A stretch of 64,000 nucleotides of DNA from Serratia proteamaculans. Its GTDB lineage: Bacteria > Pseudomonadota > Gammaproteobacteria > Enterobacterales > Enterobacteriaceae. A model generated the notes under the pieces. The model was not told where the DNA came from and made no database searches. It saw nothing but the letters and a program-made list of their open reading frames with translations. How positions within the stretch are numbered: position 1 is the stretch's first letter; the number at the start of each line of letters is the position of its first letter. The DNA lies in assembly GCF_013337185.1 (NCBI RefSeq), contig NZ_SWDE01000006.1, positions 186,001-250,000 on the forward strand. Direction: 5' to 3'. A program made the position numbers and the translations under genes. This document shows, one piece after another, positions 26,074-34,544 of the stretch.

Positions 26074-26427
26074 TGTTTTCCCTGTCTTATTTTGTTTTTG
26101 GTGGGTAATTTTTATGAGCTAAAGACCTAAATGTCAATATTAACTTATGTTTTATTAAAGTTAATTAAATCTTCACATTTTTGTAGTAATTTAGTGATGG
26201 CGTTATATTTACGATGCCATTTTTTTATTAATTCCATGCATCTTAAAATTTAATTAGGGTGAGATTAGATTTTGTTTAATTATTTCCGCAATATCTGATC
26301 TATTTGGGGTTATCGGGTGGTGCAGGGGAACCTCCCCTCATTACACATGGTTGATGTCAGTTTGTATAAAAAAGAGGCTTGGCGTGGGATGCTTTCCGTT
26401 TTCTAAGCGGACCCTACTCACAGGATT
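26074..26427. promoter_or_regulatory. AT-rich control region of the sugar-like cluster
   Basis: 354 bases, strongly AT-rich between 26100 and 26300, upstream of the epimerase start. Such a block often hosts H-NS-silenced promoters of acquired genes. A small hairpin AGGGGA/TCCCCT lies at about 26324-26338. I cannot single out a promoter. Confidence 0.4.
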
Positions 26428-26877
26428 TCATTCATCACCGACCTTCACCACCAAAGTATTCAGCGGCGTAAGAACCTGCCCGGTGCTGCCGGTTGGCGTC
26501 ATGCGCGGGATCGGTTGGCGGGTGTCGCTTTCTACCAGTGTTGATCTTGCCTCCTGTGCGTCAAACAGATAATCCTCCCCCCACTGACGCAGGCCGACAA
26601 TCACCGGGAACAGGGCGCGGCCCTTGTCGGTGAGAATATATTCCTGATAGGCGCTGCCGTCCGAGGCAGGGGCAACCTCCAAAATTCCGTGCGCCACCAG
26701 GGTGCGTAGCCGGGTAGAGAGGATATTCTTCGCCATCCCCAGTCCCTTTTGAAATTCACTGAAGCGCCGTACACCGTCGAAGGCGTCGCGCACAATCAGC
26801 AGCGACCACCAGTCACCAATCACATCCAGCGTACGTGCCACCGGGCACTGTGCATCTTCCAGACTTTTACGTTTCAT
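26428..26877 (-). CDS. HxlR-family transcriptional regulator
   Basis: 149 residues. HxlR winged helix with CPVARTLDVIGDWWSLLIVRDAF, RRFSEFQKGLGMAKNILSTRLRTLV and EYILTDKGRALFPV. The conserved Cys (residue 11) sits in the usual place ahead of the first helix. It is divergent from an MFS exporter gene with 95 bp between starts, a common layout for a locally repressed efflux pump. Confidence 0.9.
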   Translation of the reverse strand: MKRKSLEDAQCPVARTLDVIGDWWSLLIVRDAFDGVRRFSEFQKGLGMAKNILSTRLRTLVAHGILEVAPASDGSAYQEYILTDKGRALFPVIVGLRQWGEDYLFDAQEARSTLVESDTRQPIPRMTPTGSTGQVLTPLNTLVVKVGDE

Positions 26878-26972
26878 GGCTTTCCCTTCCTGCAGCGATA
26901 TCTGGTTGCATTATAAAACCTCCGTGCGTAAAGTTCATTGGGTTTAATAATGAAACCACTTTGGAGCGAACG

Positions 26973-28208
26973 ATGAGTGATAAAACGCTGGATCCGATTT
27001 GTGCCGCGCAGGGCGGAGCGCTGAGTCGTCTGCCTGCGTCGCTGGTGTTATTGCTGGCGGGGGCCAGCGCCTTTAGCGTGGCGAATGTGTATTACGCTCA
27101 ACCTTTGCTGGATGCCATTGCCCTGGATTTTCATATCAGCCTGGCTTCGGTGGGCATGGTGATCACCGTCACTCAGTTAGGCTGTGCATTGGCCTTGTTG
27201 CTGGTGGTGCCGTTGGGCGATCGGGTTAATCGCCATCGGCTGTTGGCGGTTCAGCAACTGCTGTTGATTGCCGCACTTTGTGTAGTCGGTTGGGCGAACA
27301 GCAGCCTGTTATTGCTGGTCGGCATGCTGCTGGTGGGGTTACTGGGGACCGCCATGACCCAGGGATTGGTTGCCTTCGCCGCCACCTTGGCAGCGCCGCA
27401 TGAGCGGGGACGGGTGGTGGGCGCTGCGCAAGGCGGGGTGGTTCTCGGGTTGTTATTGGCGCGCACGCTTTCCGGCGCACTGGCGGACATCGGCGGCTGG
27501 CGAGCGGTTTACTTTTTCTCGGCGGCGGTAACCCTGGTTCTGTTGCCTGTATTGGCTCGTCTGTTGCCCGTACACCAAACAGCGCCTTCAACACTCAGCT
27601 ATCCGGCGCTGTTGCGATCAATGCTGACGCTGCTGTGGCGCGACCGGACGCTACAGATCCGCGGCATGCTGGCGCTGCTGATGTTTGCGGCATTCAGCAT
27701 CTTCTGGAGTGCCCTGGTGCTGCCACTCAGTCAGGCGCCGTTTAATTTTTCACATTCGGTGATTGGGGCCTTTGGTCTGGTGGGGGCAGTGGGTGCGCTG
27801 GCGGCGGTACGTGCCGGACATCTGGCCGATCGCGGCCTGGGGCAGTTGGCAACCGGTATCTGTCTGTTGCTGTTGGTGCTGGCCTGGTTGCCGCTCGGCC
27901 TGCTGAGTTACGGGCTGGGATGGCTGATTATGGGCATTGTGCTGCTCGATCTGGCCGGGCAGGCCATTCACGTGTTGAATCAGAGTCTGATTTTCAGCGC
28001 ACATCCGCAGTCTCATAGCCGGTTAGTCGGCTGCTACATGCTGTTCTACGCGGTGGGCAGCGGGCTGGGGGCCTTTGCCAGTACCCACGTATTCGCTCTG
28101 GCGGGCTGGTATGGCGTGTGTTGGCTGGGGGCGAGCGTCAGCCTGACGGCCTTGTTGTTCTGGGGGCTGACGCTGCGTGTGATGCCAGCCTCAGATGCGG
28201 CGCATTAG
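26973..28208 (+). CDS. MFS transporter, DHA-type
   Basis: 411 residues from ATG 26973 (MSDKTLDP), after GGAG. It has twelve predicted membrane segments; the DHA motif A region is PLGDRVNRHRLL after TM2, and YYAQPLL in TM1 resembles YnfM/arabinose-efflux-type carriers. Likely a proton-driven exporter of small organic compounds; substrate unknown. Very GC-rich and Leu-rich. Control by the divergent HxlR protein is inferred. Confidence 0.88.
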   Translation: MSDKTLDPICAAQGGALSRLPASLVLLLAGASAFSVANVYYAQPLLDAIALDFHISLASVGMVITVTQLGCALALLLVVPLGDRVNRHRLLAVQQLLLIAALCVVGWANSSLLLLVGMLLVGLLGTAMTQGLVAFAATLAAPHERGRVVGAAQGGVVLGLLLARTLSGALADIGGWRAVYFFSAAVTLVLLPVLARLLPVHQTAPSTLSYPALLRSMLTLLWRDRTLQIRGMLALLMFAAFSIFWSALVLPLSQAPFNFSHSVIGAFGLVGAVGALAAVRAGHLADRGLGQLATGICLLLLVLAWLPLGLLSYGLGWLIMGIVLLDLAGQAIHVLNQSLIFSAHPQSHSRLVGCYMLFYAVGSGLGAFASTHVFALAGWYGVCWLGASVSLTALLFWGLTLRVMPASDAAH

Positions 28209-28299
28209 CGGCATCCTTTCGGTTCTGGGACAGGAGTCACATATAAAATTCGGTGCCCCCATTGTTTGTCATAATTCACCGCGATACTGTTATGCAATC

Positions 28300-28311
28300 T
28301 GGTTTAAACCA
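28300..28311. promoter_or_regulatory. Perfect palindrome ahead of the GntR gene
   Basis: TGGTTTAAACCA is a 12-bp perfect palindrome ending 12 bp before the gntR ATG. Its position fits an autoregulatory operator for the GntR protein encoded next. Confidence 0.45.
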
Positions 28312-28323
28312 ACAAAGTGAGCT

Positions 28324-29031
28324 ATGGAAAACAACTCTACCGTTGAACTGGCCAAGCAAAGGCTCAATGACTGGCTGAGTCAGGGCGCGATAGCCCCCGG
28401 CGACAAGCTTCCATCGGAGCGAGAGCTGGGGGAATTGCTGAACATTAAGCGCATGACACTGCGTCAGGCGCTGCTGTTCCTGGAAAGTGAGTCGAGGATA
28501 TTCCGTAAGGATCGTCGGGGTTGGTTTGCGGCATTGCCACGCTTTAACTACAACCCCAATTCGTCGACCAGCTTCAAACAGGCGGCGATTGAGCAGGGCC
28601 GTTTTCCTTCCTGGGGCTATATGACCAAGGAGCGGGTTTTGACGGCACCGGCGGCTATTTGCGATTTACTGCAGCTTAGTGAAGGGGCAGAGATCTACAA
28701 AATCTGTGGCTGGGGGGCGCTGGACAATCATATCGTGTTTTATCACGAAACCTTTATCAGCCCGCAAGAGGCCCCCGGTTTTATCGATCTTTTAGGTGAT
28801 GGCTCTTTCGCCGATGTGTGGGAAAACGCCTATGGAACCCCGACTCGTACCCATCATCTGGCCTTTAAACCGACCCGATTGTCCGGTGATGCCTGCAAGG
28901 TGATGGGCGGCAACGCCAGCACGCCGTCGATTCTGGTAGAGAAGCATCGTGCCGATGCCCAGCGCCGTATCGTGCAGGTGGATATCGAATACTGGCGCTT
29001 CGAGTCGGTGGATTTTTTCATTAACTTATAG
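28324..29031 (+). CDS. GntR-family regulator, HutC/UTRA type
   Basis: 235 residues: an N-terminal winged helix (KLPSERELGELLNIKRMTLRQALLFLE) and a C-terminal UTRA ligand domain (EIYKICGWGAL, VFYHETFISPQEAPG). UTRA domains bind sugar phosphates or phosphonates. It is followed 9 bp later by the isomerase and then an MFS gene, so it likely controls uptake and breakdown of one carbohydrate; the ligand is unknown. Confidence 0.88.
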   Translation: MENNSTVELAKQRLNDWLSQGAIAPGDKLPSERELGELLNIKRMTLRQALLFLESESRIFRKDRRGWFAALPRFNYNPNSSTSFKQAAIEQGRFPSWGYMTKERVLTAPAAICDLLQLSEGAEIYKICGWGALDNHIVFYHETFISPQEAPGFIDLLGDGSFADVWENAYGTPTRTHHLAFKPTRLSGDACKVMGGNASTPSILVEKHRADAQRRIVQVDIEYWRFESVDFFINL

Positions 29032-29040
29032 GTGAACACC

Positions 29041-30018
29041 ATGGATCGCTTAACGGCGGAGAAAGTCCTTCTGCGGGCGCAGAATTTGCCGCTTTATCTG
29101 CATGCCTACGCCTTTCATCTCAATATGCGCATGGAGAAAATCCTGCCTGAGGATCTGCTGACCATTGCTCATCAGCAGCAACTGCGCGGCGTGAAAGTGC
29201 ACGTGTTGGATGGAGAAAGTCGGGCGCTTTGCCACGCCGATGATGCCCGCCTTCGCAACTTTGGTGAGCAGGCACAGCGCTATGGATTGGATATCCATAT
29301 CGAAACCAGCGCTTCCGACCCGCAGACCATCGATCAGGCGGTGAATATTGCCCTTAAATCCGGTGCCAGTTCGGTGCGCTTCTATCCGCGCTATCAGGGG
29401 GCATTGCAGCAAGTGTTGGCGCGCATTGCTGAAGATATTCAGTACATCAAGCGGCGTTATCAGCACTGCGGTCTGAGCTTTACTTTGGAGCAGCACGAGG
29501 ATCTTAAAAGCCATGAACTGGTTAGCCTGGTGCGAGCGGCAGATTTCCCGCAGCTTTCCCTGCTGTTTGACTTCGCCAACATGATCAATGCCAATGAAGA
29601 GCCGCTGGCGGCATTGGCGGCAATGGCTGAAAACATCACCCAGGTGCATATCAAGGACGCACTGATTGTGCGTGAGGATCAGGGAATGGGGCATCGGGCC
29701 TGCATTTCCGGACAGGGGGATTTGCCCTTCCGGGAATTGTTATTGGGGTTAATTTGCCTGGGCGAAGAGCGGCCGCAGGTCACCGCTTATGGGCTGGAAG
29801 AAGAAGTGGATTATTACGCGCCGCCGTTTCGGTTCAACGGAGAGGGCGATAACCCGCATATTCCATGGCGGGAGATGAGTGAAACCGCGTTACCGGAACA
29901 AGGGCTGGAGGAGCGACTTAAAAAAGAGTCTCAGGATGCATTAAATCAAATTCACCATGTTCGAACCATTACTGACAGTTTGATAAAGCAAGCCCGGGAG
30001 CTGCTAACCCCGGAATAA
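29041..30018 (+). CDS. Sugar phosphate isomerase/epimerase, TIM barrel
   Basis: 325 residues from ATG 29041, with AGGTG just upstream (a GTG at 29032 is the alternative). Metal-binding candidates of the xylose-isomerase-like fold are in order: Glu in FTLEQHED, Asp in LLFDFANM, His in VHIKDA, and a late Glu in GLEEEVDYY. The fold covers isomerases, epimerases and AP endonucleases; the catabolic context favours a sugar substrate. It sits between the GntR regulator and the MFS gene on the same strand. Confidence 0.8.
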   Translation: MDRLTAEKVLLRAQNLPLYLHAYAFHLNMRMEKILPEDLLTIAHQQQLRGVKVHVLDGESRALCHADDARLRNFGEQAQRYGLDIHIETSASDPQTIDQAVNIALKSGASSVRFYPRYQGALQQVLARIAEDIQYIKRRYQHCGLSFTLEQHEDLKSHELVSLVRAADFPQLSLLFDFANMINANEEPLAALAAMAENITQVHIKDALIVREDQGMGHRACISGQGDLPFRELLLGLICLGEERPQVTAYGLEEEVDYYAPPFRFNGEGDNPHIPWREMSETALPEQGLEERLKKESQDALNQIHHVRTITDSLIKQARELLTPE

Positions 30019-30125
30019 TATAATAAATAAATTTATAAATAACACATTCTCAATGATGTGGGGAAACACTCGCCCTGTCACTGAGGCAACAACACCGCTT
30101 ATTATCTAATGGCTGTGAGGGGATT

Positions 30126-31391
30126 ATGCTGACTAAAAAAAGATGGGCACTATTTAGCTTATTGGTCTTGTGTGGAGGGACAATATATAAATTGCCCTCG
30201 CTTAAAGATGCGTTTTATGTGCCGATGCAAGAATACTTTCACCTGAGTAACGGGGAAATTGGTAACGCCATGTCGGTCAACTCGATTGTTACCACCATTG
30301 GCTTCTTCTTATCGATTTATTTCTCCGACCGCCTGCCGCGACGCTTTACCATGTCATTTTCACTGATCGCTACCGGCTTGCTCGGTATTTATCTGTCCAG
30401 CATGCCGGGTTACTGGGGCATTCTGTTTGTCTGGGCGTTATTTGGGGTCACCTGCGACATGCTGAACTGGCCGGTGCTGCTCAAGTCGGTGAGTATGCTG
30501 GGGGACAGCACTCAACAGGGGCGACTGTTCGGTTTTTTCGAAACCGGACGCGGCGTGGTAGATACCGTCGTGGCGTTTTCCGCACTGGCGTTGTTTACCG
30601 CATTTGGCAGCGGCTATCTTGGCTTCAAGGTTGGGATACTGTTTTATTCGGCTATTGCGATTATCGTAGGGGTTATTATTCTGTTGGTGATGAAGGAAAG
30701 CCCGGAGGAAAAAATTTCATCTCCAAGTGAAGCGCCGGTTGATAAAAAACCTGGCATGAGCAGCGTATTAAAAAACAAAACGGTTTGGCTGATTGCCTTC
30801 AGCGTCTTCTGTGTTTATGCCGTCTATTGCGGGCTGACGTTCTTTATTCCTTTCCTGAGCCATGTCTATGCATTGCCGATTGCGCTGGTGGGCGCCTATG
30901 GGATTATTAATCAGTATTGCCTAAAAATGGTGGGTGGGCCGATTGGCGGTTTGATTGCGGATAAAGTATTAAAATCCCCGAGCAAGTATTTATTCTACAC
31001 CTTTATTATCAGCGCCATTGCGCTGGCATTATTGATCCTGTTGCCGCATGAGCAAATGCCGGTGTATTTGGGTATGGCCTGTACGCTGGGATTTGGTGCG
31101 GTAGTCTTTACCCAACGCGCGGTGTTCTTCGCCCCGATCGGTGAGGCGGGTATTGATGAGGAACACACCGGTGCGGCGATGGCGTTAGGCAGCTTTATCG
31201 GCTACGCCCCGGCGATGTTTTGCTTCAGCCTGTACGGCCACATTCTCGATGCCTTCCCAGGGCTAACCGGCTACAAGATTGTCTTTGGCCTGATGGGCAT
31301 GTTTGCCTGTGCCGGGATAATCGTGTCGGGGCTGCTGGTCAGAAATATCCGCGCACGCGGCAAATTGACCCCGGCGGTTTCTGCCGTCTGA
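30126..31391 (+). CDS. MFS transporter, YihN-like
   Basis: 421 residues, twelve membrane segments with a charged middle loop (about 195-220). Features such as GGTIYKLPSLKDAFYVPMQ and FSDRLPRRFTMSFS resemble the YihN branch of MFS carriers. It is the likely uptake system for the substrate handled by the upstream isomerase. The 107-bp gap before it may hold an extra promoter. It converges with a GNAT gene across a hairpin at about 31409-31431. Confidence 0.85.
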   Translation: MLTKKRWALFSLLVLCGGTIYKLPSLKDAFYVPMQEYFHLSNGEIGNAMSVNSIVTTIGFFLSIYFSDRLPRRFTMSFSLIATGLLGIYLSSMPGYWGILFVWALFGVTCDMLNWPVLLKSVSMLGDSTQQGRLFGFFETGRGVVDTVVAFSALALFTAFGSGYLGFKVGILFYSAIAIIVGVIILLVMKESPEEKISSPSEAPVDKKPGMSSVLKNKTVWLIAFSVFCVYAVYCGLTFFIPFLSHVYALPIALVGAYGIINQYCLKMVGGPIGGLIADKVLKSPSKYLFYTFIISAIALALLILLPHEQMPVYLGMACTLGFGAVVFTQRAVFFAPIGEAGIDEEHTGAAMALGSFIGYAPAMFCFSLYGHILDAFPGLTGYKIVFGLMGMFACAGIIVSGLLVRNIRARGKLTPAVSAV

Positions 31392-31408
31392 CCTGGGGGT
31401 TACGAAAA

Positions 31409-31431
31409 GGGGCGCCGCAGCACGGCGTCCC
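31409..31431. terminator. Hairpin between convergent MFS and GNAT genes
   Basis: GGGCGCCG (31410-31417) pairs with CGGCGTCC (31423-31430) over a five-base loop, downstream of the MFS stop and ending just before the GNAT stop at 31434. The T-run is poor (CTCTTACTTT), so it is a weak terminator candidate. Confidence 0.5.
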
Positions 31432-31433
31432 TC

Positions 31434-31859
31434 TTACTTTGTCGGCGAGTGCATCAGGTAATAGTCTTCCGCGCCGTCATTGCCGGTAGCGATCGTCCGC
31501 CAGCCGTGTTTGTGGTAAAAAGCCAGCGCCTTCTCATTCTTCACCAGGCATTTCAGCGAGCCGGTGGCGGTGAACGTTTGTTCCGCCGCCTGCAGCAGGG
31601 CGCTACCGACGCCAAGAGGGGGGAGCTGAGGGTCGACATACAGATTGTGAATAAAGTTATCCTGCCGATAGATCGAGACGAACCCCAGCCGCCTGCCGTT
31701 TTCTTCTGCCACCCAAATGTCCTCACCCAGCGTCGAGCGATCGAAATCCTCCAGTCGGTAATCTTCGGTATCACGCCAGGGGAACGCCGCCTTGCGCGAT
31801 GCCAGATACAGGGTGCGCAGGAAGGGGCGATCGGCCTCTTGGTATTTTCTTATTCGCAT
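31434..31859 (-). CDS. GNAT family N-acetyltransferase
   Basis: 141 residues; GNAT core with VAEENGRRLGFVSI, the strand-4 NLYVDPQLPPLGVGSALLQAAE and the late AFYHKHGWRTI. The acetyl-CoA loop reads PPLGVGSAL; the usual Arg/Gln-x-x-Gly is varied. Substrate unknown. AAAGGAG precedes the ATG. Confidence 0.85.
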   Translation of the reverse strand: MRIRKYQEADRPFLRTLYLASRKAAFPWRDTEDYRLEDFDRSTLGEDIWVAEENGRRLGFVSIYRQDNFIHNLYVDPQLPPLGVGSALLQAAEQTFTATGSLKCLVKNEKALAFYHKHGWRTIATGNDGAEDYYLMHSPTK

Positions 31860-31934
31860 GGCGGCTCCTTTTTATTTTTTTGCCACTATAGCGCGATTGA
31901 CCTCACCGGCGGCAACCCCAATAATGGCGGTCTG

Positions 31935-32012
31935 ACTCGGGGTGCCTCTAGGGGCTGAGATTTTACCCGTATTACCTGATCTGGATTATGCCAGCGTAGG
32001 GAAGTCTCGGTG
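31935..32012 (+). promoter_or_regulatory. TPP (THI-box) riboswitch upstream of thiM
   Basis: The conserved TPP aptamer blocks are in order: CTCGGGGTGCC, GGCTGAGA, ACCCGTATTACCTGATCTGG, and GCGTAGGGAAGTCTCGG. Binding of thiamine pyrophosphate would lower thiMD expression. Confidence 0.95.
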
Positions 32013-32014
32013 CC

Positions 32015-32052
32015 CCAACCGGTACCCGCCTTCTTGAACGCCGGTTGGGAGG
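32015..32052 (+). promoter_or_regulatory. Riboswitch expression platform sequestering the thiM SD
   Basis: CCAACCGG (32015-32022) pairs with CCGGTTGG (32041-32048), which runs into the Shine-Dalgarno GGGAGG (32047-32052) four bases before the thiM ATG. The layout points to translational control, as in E. coli thiM. Confidence 0.7.
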
Positions 32053-32055
32053 AAT

Positions 32056-32850
32056 ATGTTCGCTCGACCTGATGCTTTACCCGGCGCCCGCGCCGCGGCC
32101 TGTTTAACCCAATTTAAACGCCAACCCCCATTGATTCACTGCCTGACCAACGAAGTGGTGCAGGAGCTGACGGCTAACGTGTTGCTGGCGCTCGGCGCTT
32201 CCCCGGCGATGGTGGTGGAACCGACCGAAGCGGCACAGTTCAGCCAACTGGCGGATGCCTTGCTGGTCAATATCGGCACCCTCAATGCCTCGCGGGCCGA
32301 ATCCATGCTGGCAGCAGTAGAAGCCGCCAATGCGGCAGGCACCCCCTGGACGCTGGATCCGGTCGCCGTCGGTGGACTGGCCTATCGCACCGCCTTTGCC
32401 CAACGTTTGCTGGGCGAAAAGCCGGCGGCAATCCGCGGCAACGCTTCTGAAATCATGGCGCTCAGTGGCCTGCAGGCGAATGGGCGCGGTGTCGACAGTG
32501 CTGACGATTCACTGGCAGCGTTACCGGCGGCGCGTGAGCTGGCTCGTCTCAGTGGCGCGGTGGTGGCGGTGACCGGCGTGGTGGATTACATCACCGATGG
32601 CCAGCGTGACTGGGCAGTTGCCGGTGGCGACGTGCTAATGACGCGAGTGGTGGGTACCGGCTGCGCACTTTCGGCCGTGGTGGCGGCATTTTGCAGCCTG
32701 CCGGGCGATCGCCTGGACAACGTGGCGACCGCCTGCCGGGTGATGTCACTTTGCGGTGAGATGGCCACGCGCCGGGCCGCCGGGCCGGGCAGTTTTACCC
32801 CGGCATTCCTCGATGCTCTGTACCAACTGCGTCCGGAGGACCTGCAATGA
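32056..32850 (+). CDS. thiM: Hydroxyethylthiazole kinase
   Basis: 264 residues. ThiM phosphorylates 4-methyl-5-(2-hydroxyethyl)thiazole in thiamine salvage. Family motifs: [48 protein letters not shown] and [18 protein letters not shown] (ATP/catalytic Cys loop). It overlaps thiD by 4 nt (ATGA). Confidence 0.97.
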   Translation: MFARPDALPGARAAACLTQFKRQPPLIHCLTNEVVQELTANVLLALGASPAMVVEPTEAAQFSQLADALLVNIGTLNASRAESMLAAVEAANAAGTPWTLDPVAVGGLAYRTAFAQRLLGEKPAAIRGNASEIMALSGLQANGRGVDSADDSLAALPAARELARLSGAVVAVTGVVDYITDGQRDWAVAGGDVLMTRVVGTGCALSAVVAAFCSLPGDRLDNVATACRVMSLCGEMATRRAAGPGSFTPAFLDALYQLRPEDLQ

Positions 32851-33647
32851 AACGGATTAACGCGTTGACCATCGCCGGTACCGATCCGAGCGGGGGGGCC
32901 GGTATCCAGGCCGATCTGAAAGCCTTCTCCGCGCTGGGGGCCTATGGCGCCTCAGTGATCACCGCTCTGGTGGCGCAAAATACCCGCGGCGTGCAGTCGG
33001 TGTATAACATCGAACCGGCTTTTGTCGCCGCCCAGCTTGATTCCGTGTTCAGCGATCTGCGTATCGACAGCACCAAGATTGGCATGCTGGCCAACGCCGA
33101 TATTGTGCAGGCGGTCGCGGAGCGTTTACGTCACTATCAGCCGTCTTTTGTGGTACTGGATACGGTGATGCTGGCGAAAAGCGGTGATCCTCTGTTGGCG
33201 CCGGAGGCGGTGGAGTCGATTCGCCGCGAGCTGTTGCCGCTGGTGTCGATCATCACGCCGAACCTGCCGGAAGCGGCGGCCCTGCTGGAATGTGCCCCGG
33301 CGGAAAATGAAAGCCAGATGCGTGAACAGGGGCGGGCACTGTTGGCGATGGGTTGCCAGGCGGTATTGATGAAGGGGGGTCACCTTAGTGAAAGCGAAAG
33401 CCCGGACTGGCTGTTCAGTGCGGGGCTGGAACAACGCTTTACTGCACCGCGCGTAATGACCCGCCATACGCACGGCACCGGCTGCACGCTGTCTGCCGCA
33501 TTGGCCGCCTTGCGTCCGCGTCACGACGACTGGGCAGGCACGGTGGCTGCCGCCAAGGATTACCTGCAAAAAGCCTTGCAGCAGGCCGATACGCTGGAAG
33601 TGGGGCACGGCATCGGGCCGGTGCATCATTTTCACGCCTGGTGGTGA
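32847..33647 (+). CDS. thiD: Hydroxymethylpyrimidine/phosphomethylpyrimidine kinase
   Basis: 266 residues. ThiD phosphorylates HMP and HMP-P in pyrimidine-moiety synthesis for thiamine. Motifs: [39 protein letters not shown] and [14 protein letters not shown] (anion hole and catalytic Cys). Translationally coupled to thiM, so under the same TPP riboswitch. Confidence 0.97.
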   Translation: MKRINALTIAGTDPSGGAGIQADLKAFSALGAYGASVITALVAQNTRGVQSVYNIEPAFVAAQLDSVFSDLRIDSTKIGMLANADIVQAVAERLRHYQPSFVVLDTVMLAKSGDPLLAPEAVESIRRELLPLVSIITPNLPEAAALLECAPAENESQMREQGRALLAMGCQAVLMKGGHLSESESPDWLFSAGLEQRFTAPRVMTRHTHGTGCTLSAALAALRPRHDDWAGTVAAAKDYLQKALQQADTLEVGHGIGPVHHFHAWW

Positions 33648-33733
33648 GCCAACTTTTTGCTACCCTTGTGGTCTGACTAGATCCAGGCCCGGCATTGGCC
33701 GGGCGCTATCAAATTTTATCAAGGGAGAAGGCC

Positions 33734-34192
33734 ATGACAGGACAAAACGCACTTCGCGGCGCCATCTTTGGCGCGTTGATCAGCTTCAGCGTAGGTGGCT
33801 TTGCCCAGCAGATCGTCACGACCTCGGACGTGATCCAGCAGCCTGGCTATCAGACCAGTTGGCAGAACATGGTAAAGGGGCAGGCTCGCTTGCCTGGCTG
33901 GGCACGCAAAGGCGTGGGGACTTCGACTCCGGCGCAAAGCCTGAGCTGGAAGGGGCAAAACTATCTGGTGGGTAATATCTGTAAACCCCACGACTGTGCC
34001 AACAACTTTATGATGGTGGCATTTAAAGAAGACAAGTCGCAGGCCTGGGCAGTACGCGTCGAAGTGGCTAATAAGCCGGAAGCGATTGACCATCCAAAGA
34101 AATATGCCAAATACCAATGGCTGGGCAAGCCTGACGACGACATGAAGGCGCTGCTGAAACAACAGTTTGAGAATAATCCCGACTGGAAATAA
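33734..34192 (+). CDS. ivy: Inhibitor of vertebrate C-type lysozyme (Ivy family)
   Basis: 152 residues from ATG 33734, after GGGAG. Signal peptide cut near GGFAQQ, so periplasmic. The active loop CKPHDC (Cys83-Cys88) that plugs the lysozyme active site is intact, and LPGWARKGVGTSTPAQ matches the family. Ivy proteins protect against host C-type lysozyme and can moderate endogenous lytic transglycosylases. Ends at a strong terminator. Confidence 0.93.
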   Translation: MTGQNALRGAIFGALISFSVGGFAQQIVTTSDVIQQPGYQTSWQNMVKGQARLPGWARKGVGTSTPAQSLSWKGQNYLVGNICKPHDCANNFMMVAFKEDKSQAWAVRVEVANKPEAIDHPKKYAKYQWLGKPDDDMKALLKQQFENNPDWK

Positions 34193-34198
34193 TCAGTT

Positions 34199-34233
34199 TT
34201 CGGCTGAATGCAGATGCCTTCAGCCGAATTTTT
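34199..34233 (+). terminator. Rho-independent terminator after ivy
   Basis: TTCGGCTGAA (34199-34208) pairs with TTCAGCCGAA (34219-34228), followed by five T. Confidence 0.92.
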
Positions 34234-34544
34234 AAGGTATGTGTCTATTATTGAAATGAAATTTATATAAAATAAATCCTGGTTAGGAATATATTGCTTC
34301 ATAATGAATTAATTATCTAATTGTATCTATGCTTTATCATTTTGTTTTTCCTGTTATATATATTCCTTTGCCATTTAATTGGTTGCATGATTTATGGTTG
34401 TTTTTTTCCGATAACCTTGTTGGATCTATGGCTTTATTTTATTTAGTGTCTATGATCTTGTTTGGCGAATTTATTTCACCTGAAATAAATAATCATTGTT
34501 AATTTTGCAATGGTGTCTGGGGTTAAATATCCAAACGGAGCATT
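34234..34544. promoter_or_regulatory. AT-rich leader of the methyltransferase-like gene
   Basis: About 310 bases with very high AT content and several T-rich runs. No gene seen. It probably contains the promoter of the following gene; the composition is compatible with H-NS binding. Confidence 0.35.
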
